NCBI GenBank assembly: GCA_012927595.1 | Contig: JABBOW010000127.1 | Location: forward strand, 1 to 45,631 | DNA from: Cellulomonas sp. | GTDB taxonomy: Bacteria; Actinomycetota; Actinomycetes; Actinomycetales; Cellulomonadaceae | DNA: 45,631 bases | Direction: 5' to 3' | Shown here: one piece after another, positions 34,364 through 44,867 of the stretch | How positions within the stretch are numbered: position 1 is the first letter of the stretch | How the letters are laid out: each line of letters begins with the position of its first letter | Notes under the pieces: model-generated | What the model was told of the DNA's origin: nothing | Database searches by the model: none | The model's input: only the letters and a program-made list of their open reading frames with translations | Program-made: the position numbers and the translations under genes

Positions 34364-35413
34364 GTGGCGACGTCGATCGGGTTCGAGCACGTGCGCAAGG
34401 TCTATGCGGACGGCACCGTCGCCGTCGACGACCTGACGCTCGAGGTCAACGAGCATGAGCTCCTCGCGCTCGTCGGTCCGTCGGGCTGTGGGAAGTCCAC
34501 GACGCTACGCATGGCCAACCGCCTCGTCGAGCCCACGTCGGGCCGGATCCTGCTCGGCGGTGAGGACGTCACGCACGTCGACGCCGTGGGCCTGCGTCGT
34601 CGCATGGGGTACGTGATCCAGCACGTGGGGCTGTTCCCGCACCGGACGGTCGCGCAGAACGTCTCGACAGTCCCGCAGCTGCTCAGGTGGGACCGCGCGC
34701 GGGCACGTGCCAGGGTGTCAGAGCTGCTCGAGCTCGTCGGTCTCGACCCCGACGTGTACGGGCGCCGCTACCCGCACGAGCTGTCCGGGGGAGAGCGCCA
34801 ACGGGTCGGGGTCGCGCGCGCGCTCGCTGCCGACCCGCCGGTTCTCCTGATGGACGAGCCGTTCGGGGCGGTCGACCCGGTCGGTCGCCGGCGGCTCCAG
34901 GGGGAGTTCCGCCGCATCCAGCGCGAGCTCGGAACGACCGTCATGCTCGTCACCCACGATGTCGACGAAGCCGTCCGGCTCGCCGACCGAATCGCTGTGC
35001 TCAGCCCGGGCGGGCATCTCGAGCAGCTCGCCGACCCCGTGCAGGTGCTCGCAGCACCTGCGAGCCCCGCCGTCGCGGACCTCGTCGGGACCGATGCGGC
35101 CGTGCGGCTCCTGTCGCTCGGGCGACTGCGACGCAGTGATCTCGCGCCCGTCACCGGCGCCGCGAGCGTGCGAGCCGGCGCCCGGCCGCAGGCCGGCGAG
35201 CCGGCTGTGCTGGAGCTGGGGTCCTCGTTCGAGGACGGGTTCGCTGCGCTTGCTGGGACGGAGAGCGGCTCGGTCGCCGTGACGGAGCACGGGGTCGTCG
35301 TCGGGGTCCTCGACGCGGGACACCTCCTCGCGGCGCTGCGTCGCGTGATGTTCGACGCGCAGCACGCACCCGTAACGTCCCCGACCACCACGGTAGGTAC
35401 TCTGCCCGGGTGA
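34364..35413 (+). CDS. Osmoprotectant ABC transporter ATPase (OpuCA/ProV type)
   Basis: A 349-residue ABC ATPase. Walker A GPSGCGKST, Q-loop VIQHVGLFPHRTV, signature LSGGERQRVGVARAL, Walker B VLLMDEPFGAVDP, H-loop MLVTHDVDEAVRLADR. A C-terminal stretch of about 100 residues (ELGSSFEDGFAALAGTESGS, TEHGVVVGVLDAGHLLAAL) looks like a single, shortened CBS-type ionic-strength sensor. GTG 34364 follows TAGCGT by 7 nt (leaderless). Its partners are on the opposite strand. Confidence 0.92.
   Translation: MATSIGFEHVRKVYADGTVAVDDLTLEVNEHELLALVGPSGCGKSTTLRMANRLVEPTSGRILLGGEDVTHVDAVGLRRRMGYVIQHVGLFPHRTVAQNVSTVPQLLRWDRARARARVSELLELVGLDPDVYGRRYPHELSGGERQRVGVARALAADPPVLLMDEPFGAVDPVGRRRLQGEFRRIQRELGTTVMLVTHDVDEAVRLADRIAVLSPGGHLEQLADPVQVLAAPASPAVADLVGTDAAVRLLSLGRLRRSDLAPVTGAASVRAGARPQAGEPAVLELGSSFEDGFAALAGTESGSVAVTEHGVVVGVLDAGHLLAALRRVMFDAQHAPVTSPTTTVGTLPG
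35398..35403 (+). promoter_or_regulatory. -10 box inside ATPase gene (ATP-grasp)
   Basis: TACTCT, 6 nt before GTG 35410, within the last codons of the ATPase gene. Confidence 0.45.
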
Positions 35414-36330
35414 GCTCCCGCCGTATCGCCCTCGCCACCTGCTCGTCGCTGCCCGCTCTTGACGACGACGACGTACCCCTCGTGCCCGCATTTGCCGAGC
35501 GCGACGTCGTGGCCGAGCCCGTCGTGTGGGATGACATGGCCGTGGACTGGTCGGCCTACGACCTCGTCCTGATCCGGTCGACGTGGGACTACACCGACCA
35601 CCCGCGGGAGTTCCTCGACTGGATCCGGCGCGTCGAGCAGTCCACGCGCTTGGTCAACCCGGCCTCGGCTGTGGCGTGGAACGTCGACAAGTCCTACCAG
35701 CGCACCCTCGAGCGCGCGGGCCTGCCGATCGTCCCCACCATCTGGCTGGACCCCGAGCGCAACTTCGACTCTCGGCAGATCCACACCCGCTTCCCGGCCT
35801 TCGGGGACTTCGTCATCAAGCCGACCATCAGTGCAGGGTCACGTGACACCGGTCGGTACTCGGCGGGAGAGACGTCGTCGCGTGCGCTTGCTATCACGCA
35901 CGCGAAGAGCCTCCTGCAGGCTGGTCGGCACGTCATGCTCCAGCGCTACCTGCAGCAGGTGGACACGGTCGGGGAGACCGCCATCGTGTTCATCGACGGC
36001 GCGTTCAGCCATGCGGTCCGCAAGGCCCCGCTGCTCAGTGGCCCGTTCCGCGCACCGACGACGAGGTCGGTGCTGTACAAGCAGGAGGTCATGTCGGCGC
36101 GCGATGCGAGCCCCGCGGAACGCGAGCTCGCCGAGCGCGTCGTGGCTGCGCTGCCCGAGGTCGTCCCCGGCGTCGACGGACCGCTCGTGTACGCGCGCAT
36201 CGACCTGATCCCCGACGATGAGGGCAACCCGGTCGTGCTCGAGCTCGAGCTCATCGAGCCGTCGTTCTTCCTCGCGCTGGCGCCCGGTTCGATCGACCGC
36301 CTCGTCGATGCGGTGGTCGCCCGCCTGTGA
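35410..36330 (+). CDS. ATP-grasp domain protein
   Basis: A 306-residue protein of the ATP-grasp fold. The N-terminal lobe has LVLIRSTWDYTDHPREFLDW, the central part FGDFVIKPTISAGSRDTGRY with the ATP-binding lysine, then HVMLQRYLQQVDTVGETAIV and the metal-binding YARIDLIPDDEGNPVVLELE with LIEPSFFL. It resembles stand-alone ligases of the DcsG/glutathione-synthetase-like group; the substrate is unknown. GTG 35410 overlaps the ATPase stop by 4 nt, yet TACTCT lies 6 nt upstream inside that gene, so it may also have its own leaderless promoter. Confidence 0.85.
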   Translation: MSSRRIALATCSSLPALDDDDVPLVPAFAERDVVAEPVVWDDMAVDWSAYDLVLIRSTWDYTDHPREFLDWIRRVEQSTRLVNPASAVAWNVDKSYQRTLERAGLPIVPTIWLDPERNFDSRQIHTRFPAFGDFVIKPTISAGSRDTGRYSAGETSSRALAITHAKSLLQAGRHVMLQRYLQQVDTVGETAIVFIDGAFSHAVRKAPLLSGPFRAPTTRSVLYKQEVMSARDASPAERELAERVVAALPEVVPGVDGPLVYARIDLIPDDEGNPVVLELELIEPSFFLALAPGSIDRLVDAVVARL

Positions 36331-36408
36331 CCCGGCCGTCACGGCCGGCCGGACGCCAAGCGGTCCGGGTAGGTCGAATGGCACCGTACGACGAAGCGCA
36401 CCGCACGA

Positions 36409-36446
36409 CGAAGGGCACCGCACTCATGTGAGTGCGGTGCCCTTCG
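36409..36446. terminator. Bidirectional hairpin terminator
   Basis: CGAAGGGCACCGCACTCA pairs perfectly with 36429-36446, leaving a very tight centre (TG). It lies between the ATP-grasp gene and the opposing tRNA-His. Its left arm is the second copy of a 17-bp direct repeat, ACGAAGSGCACCGCACG type (about 36391-36424). Confidence 0.85.
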
Positions 36447-36455
36447 ACACCATGG

Positions 36456-36528
36456 GGTGAGTAACGGGACTTGAACCCGCGACCCCCTGGACCACAACCA
36501 GGTGCTCTACCAGCTGAGCTATACCCAC
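36456..36528 (-). tRNA. tRNA-His(GTG)
   Basis: Acceptor GTGGGTA/TACTCAC (one G-T pair), anticodon stem CCTGG/CCAGG with loop TTGTGGT, T-arm GGTTCAAGTCC. Discriminator C73 faces an encoded G at -1 (36529), the histidine identity pair. CCA encoded (36453-36455). Confidence 0.96.
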
Positions 36529-36611
36529 CATGGAACTCGCCTCTCAGGAGGGGCGACAAGTAGTGTACCGGCTCGGGCGAGGTGCTCTCACGGCCAGCGG
36601 CGGCATGCCCG

Positions 36612-37298
36612 TCAGAGTGCCGCGGGAGGCTCCGGAGCGACCAGCATGTCCCCGGCGTCCTGGGCGAGGTGGACGGAGGTCGCGATGACCTGCGCTGCAA
36701 CGGCCTTGGCCTGCGTCGAGTCGGGCCCAGGCAGCGGGACGAGCAGTGCGGCACGGTAGTACCGCAGCTCGTCGATGCTGTCAAGGATGTCGCCGAGCGC
36801 GCGGTGACCGCCGTGCTTCTCGGGAGACGCGAAGTACACGCGCGGGTACCAGCGGCGGGCGAGCTCCTTGATCGACGAGACGTCGATCACGCGGTAGTGC
36901 AGGTGGGCGGATAGCTCGGGCATGTCGCGGTCGAGGAAGTTCTTGTCGGTGCCGACGGAGTTGCCGGCCAGCGGCGCCTTGCCGGGGTCGGGCACCCACT
37001 TCTGCACGTACTCGAGCACCTGGGCCTGCGCGTCGGACAGAGTGGTGCCGGCCGGCAGGTCCTCGAGCAGGCCGGACGTGACGTGCATCGCGCGGACGAA
37101 GTCGTTCATCTGCTCGAGTGCGCGCGGCGGGGGCGCGATGACGACCTCGACGCCCTCGCCGAGCACCGTGAGCTCGGAGTCCGTCACGACGACGGCGACC
37201 TCGATGAGGGCGTCGGCCGTGAGGTCGAGTCCGGTCATCTCGCAGTCGATCCACACGATCCGGTCGTTGCTGGTGCTGCCGTTGCCTGTCGTCGTCAC
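36612..37298 (-). CDS. orn: Oligoribonuclease
   Basis: A 228-residue DEDDh 3'-5' exonuclease that degrades di- to short oligoribonucleotides, including pGpG. Exo I is WIDCEMTGLD (D18, E20), Exo II GNSVGTDKNFLDRDMPEL and Exo III HRALGDILDSIDELRYYR. The extension after residue 180 (about 45 residues) is Ala/Val-rich and longer than in E. coli. TAGGCT 6 nt before GTG 37298 on the minus strand suggests a leaderless start. Confidence 0.96.
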   Translation of the reverse strand: MTTTGNGSTSNDRIVWIDCEMTGLDLTADALIEVAVVVTDSELTVLGEGVEVVIAPPPRALEQMNDFVRAMHVTSGLLEDLPAGTTLSDAQAQVLEYVQKWVPDPGKAPLAGNSVGTDKNFLDRDMPELSAHLHYRVIDVSSIKELARRWYPRVYFASPEKHGGHRALGDILDSIDELRYYRAALLVPLPGPDSTQAKAVAAQVIATSVHLAQDAGDMLVAPEPPAAL

Positions 37299-37304
37299 GG
37301 AGCC

Positions 37305-37310
37305 AGCCTA
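37305..37310 (-). promoter_or_regulatory. -10 box, leaderless (orn)
   Basis: TAGGCT on the minus strand, 6 nt before GTG 37298. Confidence 0.6.
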
Positions 37311-37401
37311 CGGTCCTGGGCCGGGCTGGTCCGACGGGACCGTCCGTCACCTTGTCACCCTTGAGGGGCGGTGCAGGTCGACGTGGTCAGGCAGGGTCGA
37401 G

Positions 37402-37683
37402 TCAGTGTGCGCGGCGATGCGCGTGCGCGTGCTCGTGCGGAGCCGGGACCGTCGCGGCGACACCGGCGGCGACGAGCACGAGCAGCCCAGCGGCCGCCCC
37501 CGCGACGACGGCTGTCCGCCACCGGATACCGGCCCAGGCGAGCACGAGCGTCGTGGACGCCGCCGCGCCGGCCGCCAACGCGACCCGCTCGACCACGGTC
37601 GGAAGCCAGGCACGCACGCGTCCCAGCCGACCGAGCAGGGGAGCAGGCGCACCAGGTGCGGGCGCAGTGCCGTGGCGACTCAT
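37402..37683 (-). CDS. Small membrane protein with His-rich tail
   Basis: A 93-residue frame with two likely helices (VERVALAAGAAASTTLVLAW and TAVVAGAAAGLLVLVAAGVA) and an ending HEHAHAHRRAH. No known family is recognised. The ATG has no clear ribosome site, so it rests on the hydrophobic pattern alone. Confidence 0.5.
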   Translation of the reverse strand: MSRHGTAPAPGAPAPLLGRLGRVRAWLPTVVERVALAAGAAASTTLVLAWAGIRWRTAVVAGAAAGLLVLVAAGVAATVPAPHEHAHAHRRAH

Positions 37684-37807
37684 CAGTGGCGGTGAGCCCG
37701 AGGTGCGGATGCCTGCATGCCGTCATGCTTCCACGGTTGCGGCGGTGGGTGCGGGTCGCCTTGATGGACGATCCGCACCCCTTCCCGTCGGGCTGAGCCC
37801 CGCGACG

Positions 37808-38023
37808 TCACCGCGCAGTCGCGCCGAGGGTCGACCGGAGCAGGGTGGCGTACAGCAGGGCGGGATCGGGCGGGCGCCAGGGCGCGGGCACAGCGCGTGG
37901 TCGAGCGGCGCGGACCCCGTCGGACCGGCTCGACGTACGAGAGCGCTCGCGGGCGGCCGAGGCCTCAGCGAGCCGACGCCCGTGGTCGCGCAGCACGAGG
38001 TCGAAGATGGATGCGGGGTGCAT
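37808..38023 (-). CDS. Putative small basic protein
   Basis: A 71-residue frame beginning MHPASIFDLVLRDHGRRLAE, followed by an arginine-rich disordered part and LLYATLLRSTLGATAR. Short actinobacterial proteins opening with MHP and an amphipathic helix are familiar to me. GACGGAGACC lies upstream of the ATG. Function unknown. Confidence 0.5.
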   Translation of the reverse strand: MHPASIFDLVLRDHGRRLAEASAARERSRTSSRSDGVRAARPRAVPAPWRPPDPALLYATLLRSTLGATAR

Positions 38024-38200
38024 GGTGGTGGTCTCCGTCGTACGGTCTGGATGGGCCTGGCCGGGCCCGGGAGGTCACCGCGGTAGATCCAGAGAACCAC
38101 TGTGGCCGTGGCGCCGTCACGACCTTTTCTGCCGTTCGACCTCGGCCGGTCACGGTCGGCCCGATACGGTCGGAGCAGACGCTCGGACGAGGGGGACGGT

Positions 38201-38957
<757 letters not shown>

Positions 38958-39088
38958 GGGAACTGCCATGGACGAGCGTACGCGGACCGGCGCTCGGAGC
39001 TGTTGACCGACGGTAGAGCACGAGGCCGCACTGGTCCGGGCGGCGCGTTCGTTTGTCCTGGTCACCTCGTCAGGCGACTATAGGTACC

Positions 39089-40807
39089 GTGAGCGAGCAG
39101 GCAGGGACCTCAGTCGCCGACGGGGTGCTTTCGCGTCCCCTCGCCGCGATGTCCTTGCTCGACGCCGTCCGTGACCTTCGTCGCGATGTGGAACGCACGG
39201 GCTTCCCGCTCGAGATCTCCTCTGTCGAGGCCGCGCGGGCCTCGCGCGTTCGACTCCTCGATCAGCTCTCCGACCACCTCGTGCCTCGCCTCGAGGAGCT
39301 CTCGGCGCCCGCGATCGTCGTGCTCGCCGGCTCCACTGGTGCCGGCAAGTCGACGATCGTGAACTCACTGCTCGGGACCGAGGTGACGGCGGCGGGCGTG
39401 CTCCGCCCGACGACGCGCCGCCCGGTCCGCGTGCACCATCCTGACGATGCCGACCTGCTTGACCGGCATCCCGTCCTGGAGGCCGTCGAGGTGGTCGAGC
39501 ACACGCGTGTGCCTCGGGGGATAGCGCTGCTGGACGCACCGGACCTCGACTCGGTGCTCGACTCCAACCGGGCCACGGCGCACCGGCTCCTCGAGGCCGC
39601 CGACCTGTGGTTGTTCGTCACGACGGCAGCCCGATACGGCGACGCACTGCCGTGGCAGGTTCTGCAGGGCGCGGTGGAGCGAGGCGCGTCGATAGCGATG
39701 GTCCTCAATCGGGTGGCACCGGCGTCGCTGCCGACCGTCCGCGGCGACCTGCTGGAGCGCCTGCGGGAGCACGGCATGCAGGGTTCGCCGCTCTTCGTGG
39801 TGCCTGACGTCGGCCCGCACGAGGGCCTGCTCGATCCCGCGGTCCTCGCGCCGATCACGCGCTGGCTGCAGATGCTCGCCGGGCTTGACCGCGCGCGGAC
39901 GGTCATCGGCCGGACCCTGCGTGGGTCGCTCGCCGCACTGCGCCCGTGGGTCGACGAGCTCGCCGAGGCGGTGCAGGCGCAGGCGGACGCCGCCGTCGCG
40001 CTGGCCGCCGAGCTCGACATCGCGACGCAGGGCCCGGAGCAGGCTGCGCGTGCTGCGGTGCACGGCGGCGTCGTGTCCGACGGCCCGGCTCGGGCGCGGT
40101 GGGCCGAGCTCGCTGCCGCCGGAGGTCCGCTCGCGACGGTCGTACGCCCGTCGGGCCGCGTCGACCGTTCCCGCCGAGCCGGGCGTGGTCGCGCCGAGGC
40201 GCTCGCCCCGCTCGTCGATGCTCTCACCCGATCTGCTGCCGCGAACCTCACCGCCGCCGGTGCACGCGCGGAGCTCGTGCTGCGCACTCAACTGCGGGGC
40301 GCCGGGGCGCCTGACGGGGGGGCTTCGCTCGTCGCGGCCTGGTCCGAGCCAGCGGACGCCAAGGCACGCACCGCGTCGGCGCAGTCTTCGGCGCGGGCCT
40401 GGGTCGGTTCCGCGGCCGCCGTCGGTACCGAGGCGCTGCGCCAGGTGGCGCTCGGGCCGAGCAGCGACGCGGTCCGTAGCCGTGGTCGCCATGCCGTCCG
40501 CGCGGCCAAGCGCGCAGCCAAGCGCGCGGAACGTGCGGAACGTGCGCTCGGAGTCCAGGGACTCGCCGCCGTCGCGCTCGCGGCCGCAGCTGGTCTGGGG
40601 CCGGCACGAGCCCTTCTGGTCGACCTGCTCGGTGAGGCCGGGACGTGGGCGAGCGACGAGCTGCGGTCCGATCTGGCGGACCGTGGCGCCGCGGAGGTCT
40701 CGCGTGAGCTTGCCGCCGTCCGTGCGCTGCTCGACGACCCCGACCTCGCGCCGGACGCCTCGTCCCTCCTGCGTCTGCGGCTCGCGGTGCTGAAGGGGTT
40801 GACGTGA
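39089..40807 (+). CDS. Dynamin-like GTPase (first of coupled pair)
   Basis: A 572-residue large GTPase. G1 is AGSTGAGKST, switch I region RPTTRRPVRVHH, G3 LLDAPDLDS and a degenerate G4 at VLNRVA. Past about residue 270 it is helical and Ala/Arg-rich, with a hydrophobic stretch near residue 490 (VQGLAAVALAAAAGLGPARA) that could touch membrane. A TATAGG box ends 4 nt before GTG 39089. The stop overlaps the next GTPase start by 4 nt. Pairs like this resemble Streptomyces DynA/DynB in layout; that role is inference. Confidence 0.88.
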   Translation: MSEQAGTSVADGVLSRPLAAMSLLDAVRDLRRDVERTGFPLEISSVEAARASRVRLLDQLSDHLVPRLEELSAPAIVVLAGSTGAGKSTIVNSLLGTEVTAAGVLRPTTRRPVRVHHPDDADLLDRHPVLEAVEVVEHTRVPRGIALLDAPDLDSVLDSNRATAHRLLEAADLWLFVTTAARYGDALPWQVLQGAVERGASIAMVLNRVAPASLPTVRGDLLERLREHGMQGSPLFVVPDVGPHEGLLDPAVLAPITRWLQMLAGLDRARTVIGRTLRGSLAALRPWVDELAEAVQAQADAAVALAAELDIATQGPEQAARAAVHGGVVSDGPARARWAELAAAGGPLATVVRPSGRVDRSRRAGRGRAEALAPLVDALTRSAAANLTAAGARAELVLRTQLRGAGAPDGGASLVAAWSEPADAKARTASAQSSARAWVGSAAAVGTEALRQVALGPSSDAVRSRGRHAVRAAKRAAKRAERAERALGVQGLAAVALAAAAGLGPARALLVDLLGEAGTWASDELRSDLADRGAAEVSRELAAVRALLDDPDLAPDASSLLRLRLAVLKGLT

Positions 40808-42339
40808 CGGAGACAACGAGGGCGTCCCAGCGCGAGGGCTTCGGAGTCGTGCACGGTCATCTTGCCGGTGCGGCGACGCGTGAGCTCACCCGGCGCGTCG
40901 AGCAGGTCGAAGATGCTCTCGACGTCGGCGGCGACCGCTTGGACCCGACGGTCGGCGCACGCATCGCCGTGTCGATCGCGCAGGTCCGGGAGCGTCTCGA
41001 GCTGGGCGTCGACCACACGATCGTCGCGCTGCTCGGTGGGACCGGGTCGGGCAAGTCCAGCTTGTTCAACGCGGTGTGCGGGCTCGAGTTCGCCGATGTC
41101 GGGGTGAAGCGCCCGACAACGTCCGCCGTGTCGGCCTGCGTCTGGGGCGAGGGCGGTGAGGCGCTGCTCGACTGGCTCGGGGTCGCCACCGACCGGCGCA
41201 TCGAGCGTGAGAGCCTGCTCGACGGCGAGACCGAGGTGCCGCTGCGCGGGCTCGTGCTGCTCGACCTGCCGGACCACGACTCGATCGCGCCGGCGCACCG
41301 CGTCGTGGTCGACCGGCTCGTGCCGATGGCCGACCTGCTCGTCTGGGTCGTCGACCCGCAGAAGTACGCGGACGACGCCCTGCACTCGGGGTACCTGCGT
41401 CGCCTCGTCGGGCACGAGGCGTCGATGGTCGTCGTGCTCAACCAGGTCGACACCCTCGGTCCGGACGTCCGCGACGAGCTCGTTGTCGACCTGGCGCGGC
41501 TGCTGGTCGAGGACGGTCTCGAAGGTGTCGCGATCCGGACAGCCTCAGCGCGAACCGGCGAGGGAGTCCCCGAGCTCCGTGACCGGCTCGCCGCCGTGGT
41601 CGCTCGACGCAGCATGGCAGCCGAGCGGGCGGGGGCCGAGCTCAACGACGCGGCCACGCTGCTCGGGAGCCAGGTCGCCGGACGTGAGCCCGGTTCGGCG
41701 CGGCTCGACGTGACCCGCGTGGTCGACGTCCTGACGGAGGCCGCCGGTCTGCGCGCGATCCCCGACGCGGTCGGCGCGGTCGTGCGCGGCGGAGCGCGGG
41801 CCGGCCCCGCCTTCGGCCTGGTCCAGGCGGACACCGTCGAGCTCGCGCGTGCGGACTGGCTTGCCTCGGTGACGCGCGCGGTCCCGATGCGGTGGCAGGA
41901 GGCGGTCTCTGCGCGCGTCGCGTCGGCGGACCAGCTGCGGCGCGAGGTCGACGACGTCCTTGCCCACGTCACGGTGGCTACGCGCCGCTCGCCCCTCGCG
42001 ACAGGACTGTTCGCCTCCGCGCTCGTGCTGTCCGGCTGCGCGCTTGCGGCAGGGTCGGTCGCTCTGGGCTTGCGGATCGGTGGCGGGTCAGGAATGTCCG
42101 GCGAGAGCCGGTGGGCCTGGTTGGCGGCGGGCAGTCTCCTCGCGGGAGCAGTGCTCCTCGCCGCCGGAGCGCACCTTGCGCGCCGGAGCGCGGCCCGACG
42201 ACGCTCGGAGCGTGTGCTGCGCGATGGGCGCGCCGCTCTCGAGGGTGTCGTGCGCCGGCTGCTCGCCGACCCGACGGGCGAGGTCTTCGCCGAGCACCGG
42301 CGCGTGCGTGAGCTCGCCGATGCCGTGACCGCCCGCTGA
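40804..42339 (+). CDS. Dynamin-like GTPase with two membrane helices (second of pair)
   Basis: A 511-residue GTPase: G1 GGTGSGKSS, switch RPTTSAVSACVWG, G3 LLDLPDHDS, G4 VLNQVD. The distal part has two membrane segments (LATGLFASALVLSGCALAAG and LAAGSLLAGAVLLAAGAHLA) separated by a Gly/Ser loop, then a basic cytosolic helix. GTG 40804 overlaps the first GTPase stop. The membrane anchoring fits a two-component membrane-remodelling GTPase. Confidence 0.9.
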   Translation: MTETTRASQREGFGVVHGHLAGAATRELTRRVEQVEDALDVGGDRLDPTVGARIAVSIAQVRERLELGVDHTIVALLGGTGSGKSSLFNAVCGLEFADVGVKRPTTSAVSACVWGEGGEALLDWLGVATDRRIERESLLDGETEVPLRGLVLLDLPDHDSIAPAHRVVVDRLVPMADLLVWVVDPQKYADDALHSGYLRRLVGHEASMVVVLNQVDTLGPDVRDELVVDLARLLVEDGLEGVAIRTASARTGEGVPELRDRLAAVVARRSMAAERAGAELNDAATLLGSQVAGREPGSARLDVTRVVDVLTEAAGLRAIPDAVGAVVRGGARAGPAFGLVQADTVELARADWLASVTRAVPMRWQEAVSARVASADQLRREVDDVLAHVTVATRRSPLATGLFASALVLSGCALAAGSVALGLRIGGGSGMSGESRWAWLAAGSLLAGAVLLAAGAHLARRSAARRRSERVLRDGRAALEGVVRRLLADPTGEVFAEHRRVRELADAVTAR

Positions 42340-42474
42340 CGACGCCGCACCACCCACAGCCCCGCACGCCCTCGGCGCTTCCACCGTCGCGCCGTGCTCC
42401 CGGCACGACGATGACGGTGCGATCCACGCTTCCTCCCTGAGCCGGCACCCGCCGGCGCTCGACGAGGAGGACGC

Positions 42475-43038
42475 ATGAGCACCAACGAGCTGACCCTGAC
42501 GCTGGTCGGGTGGCTGGGTACCGAGCCACGGCACTATCCGGGCGCCAACGGCGCGACGCCGTTCACGACGTTCCGGATGGCGAGCACGCGCCGCTGGTTC
42601 GATCGCGACAAGGGCGTGTGGGCGGACGGCCGCACCGAGTGGTTCACCGTCAAGAGCTGGCGCAGCGCAGCCCGCAACGTCGCCGAGTCGCTGCGAAAGG
42701 GCGACCCCGTCGTCGTCCACGGCCGGCTCTCGACCGAGGAGTGGAGCGGGCCCGACGGCAGCCGGACGACCCTCGTGCTCGACGCGATCGCGATCGGCCC
42801 GGACCTCGCCTACGGTTCGGCCCGCTACTCCCGCACGGTGTACGCGAGCGGCGCCGGACCGGAGGGCGCCGAGGGCGAGATCGCGGTGGGTGACGACGAG
42901 CGCGCGCCATCCGACCTCTCCCCGCACGAGCTCGACGGCCTCGAGCTCGACGACGACGCGCTCGGCGACGAGTCGGCCGAGCTCGACCCGCTCGACCGGC
43001 TGGCCGACGGCCCCCTCTCGCTCGCCGGCGCGAGGTGA
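42475..43038 (+). CDS. Single-stranded DNA-binding protein, secondary paralogue type
   Basis: A 187-residue OB-fold protein: LTLVGWLGTEPRHYPGANGA, ASTRRWFDRDKGVWADGRTE, WFTVKSWRSAARNVAESLRK and VHGRLSTEEW. After about residue 115 comes an acidic tail, but it ends LSLAGAR and lacks the DDDIPF tip that recruits partner proteins, so it is unlike the main replicative SSB. GAGGAGG precedes ATG 42475. It sits between two GTPase genes and ettA. Confidence 0.88.
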   Translation: MSTNELTLTLVGWLGTEPRHYPGANGATPFTTFRMASTRRWFDRDKGVWADGRTEWFTVKSWRSAARNVAESLRKGDPVVVHGRLSTEEWSGPDGSRTTLVLDAIAIGPDLAYGSARYSRTVYASGAGPEGAEGEIAVGDDERAPSDLSPHELDGLELDDDALGDESAELDPLDRLADGPLSLAGAR

Positions 43039-43173
43039 TCGCTTAAGGTGGGGGTCAGGACTACACCGTGCCGGGTCGCCCGGCTCGCGCTGCGCCGTGT
43101 GCGCGCGCAGCCGGGCTGACCGGGGCGGCGTCACCCCGACCAACCCCCGAGCACCGAGGCGGACGAAGAGCCA

Positions 43174-44856
<1,683 letters not shown>

Positions 44857-44867
44857 GCGGGGCGACG

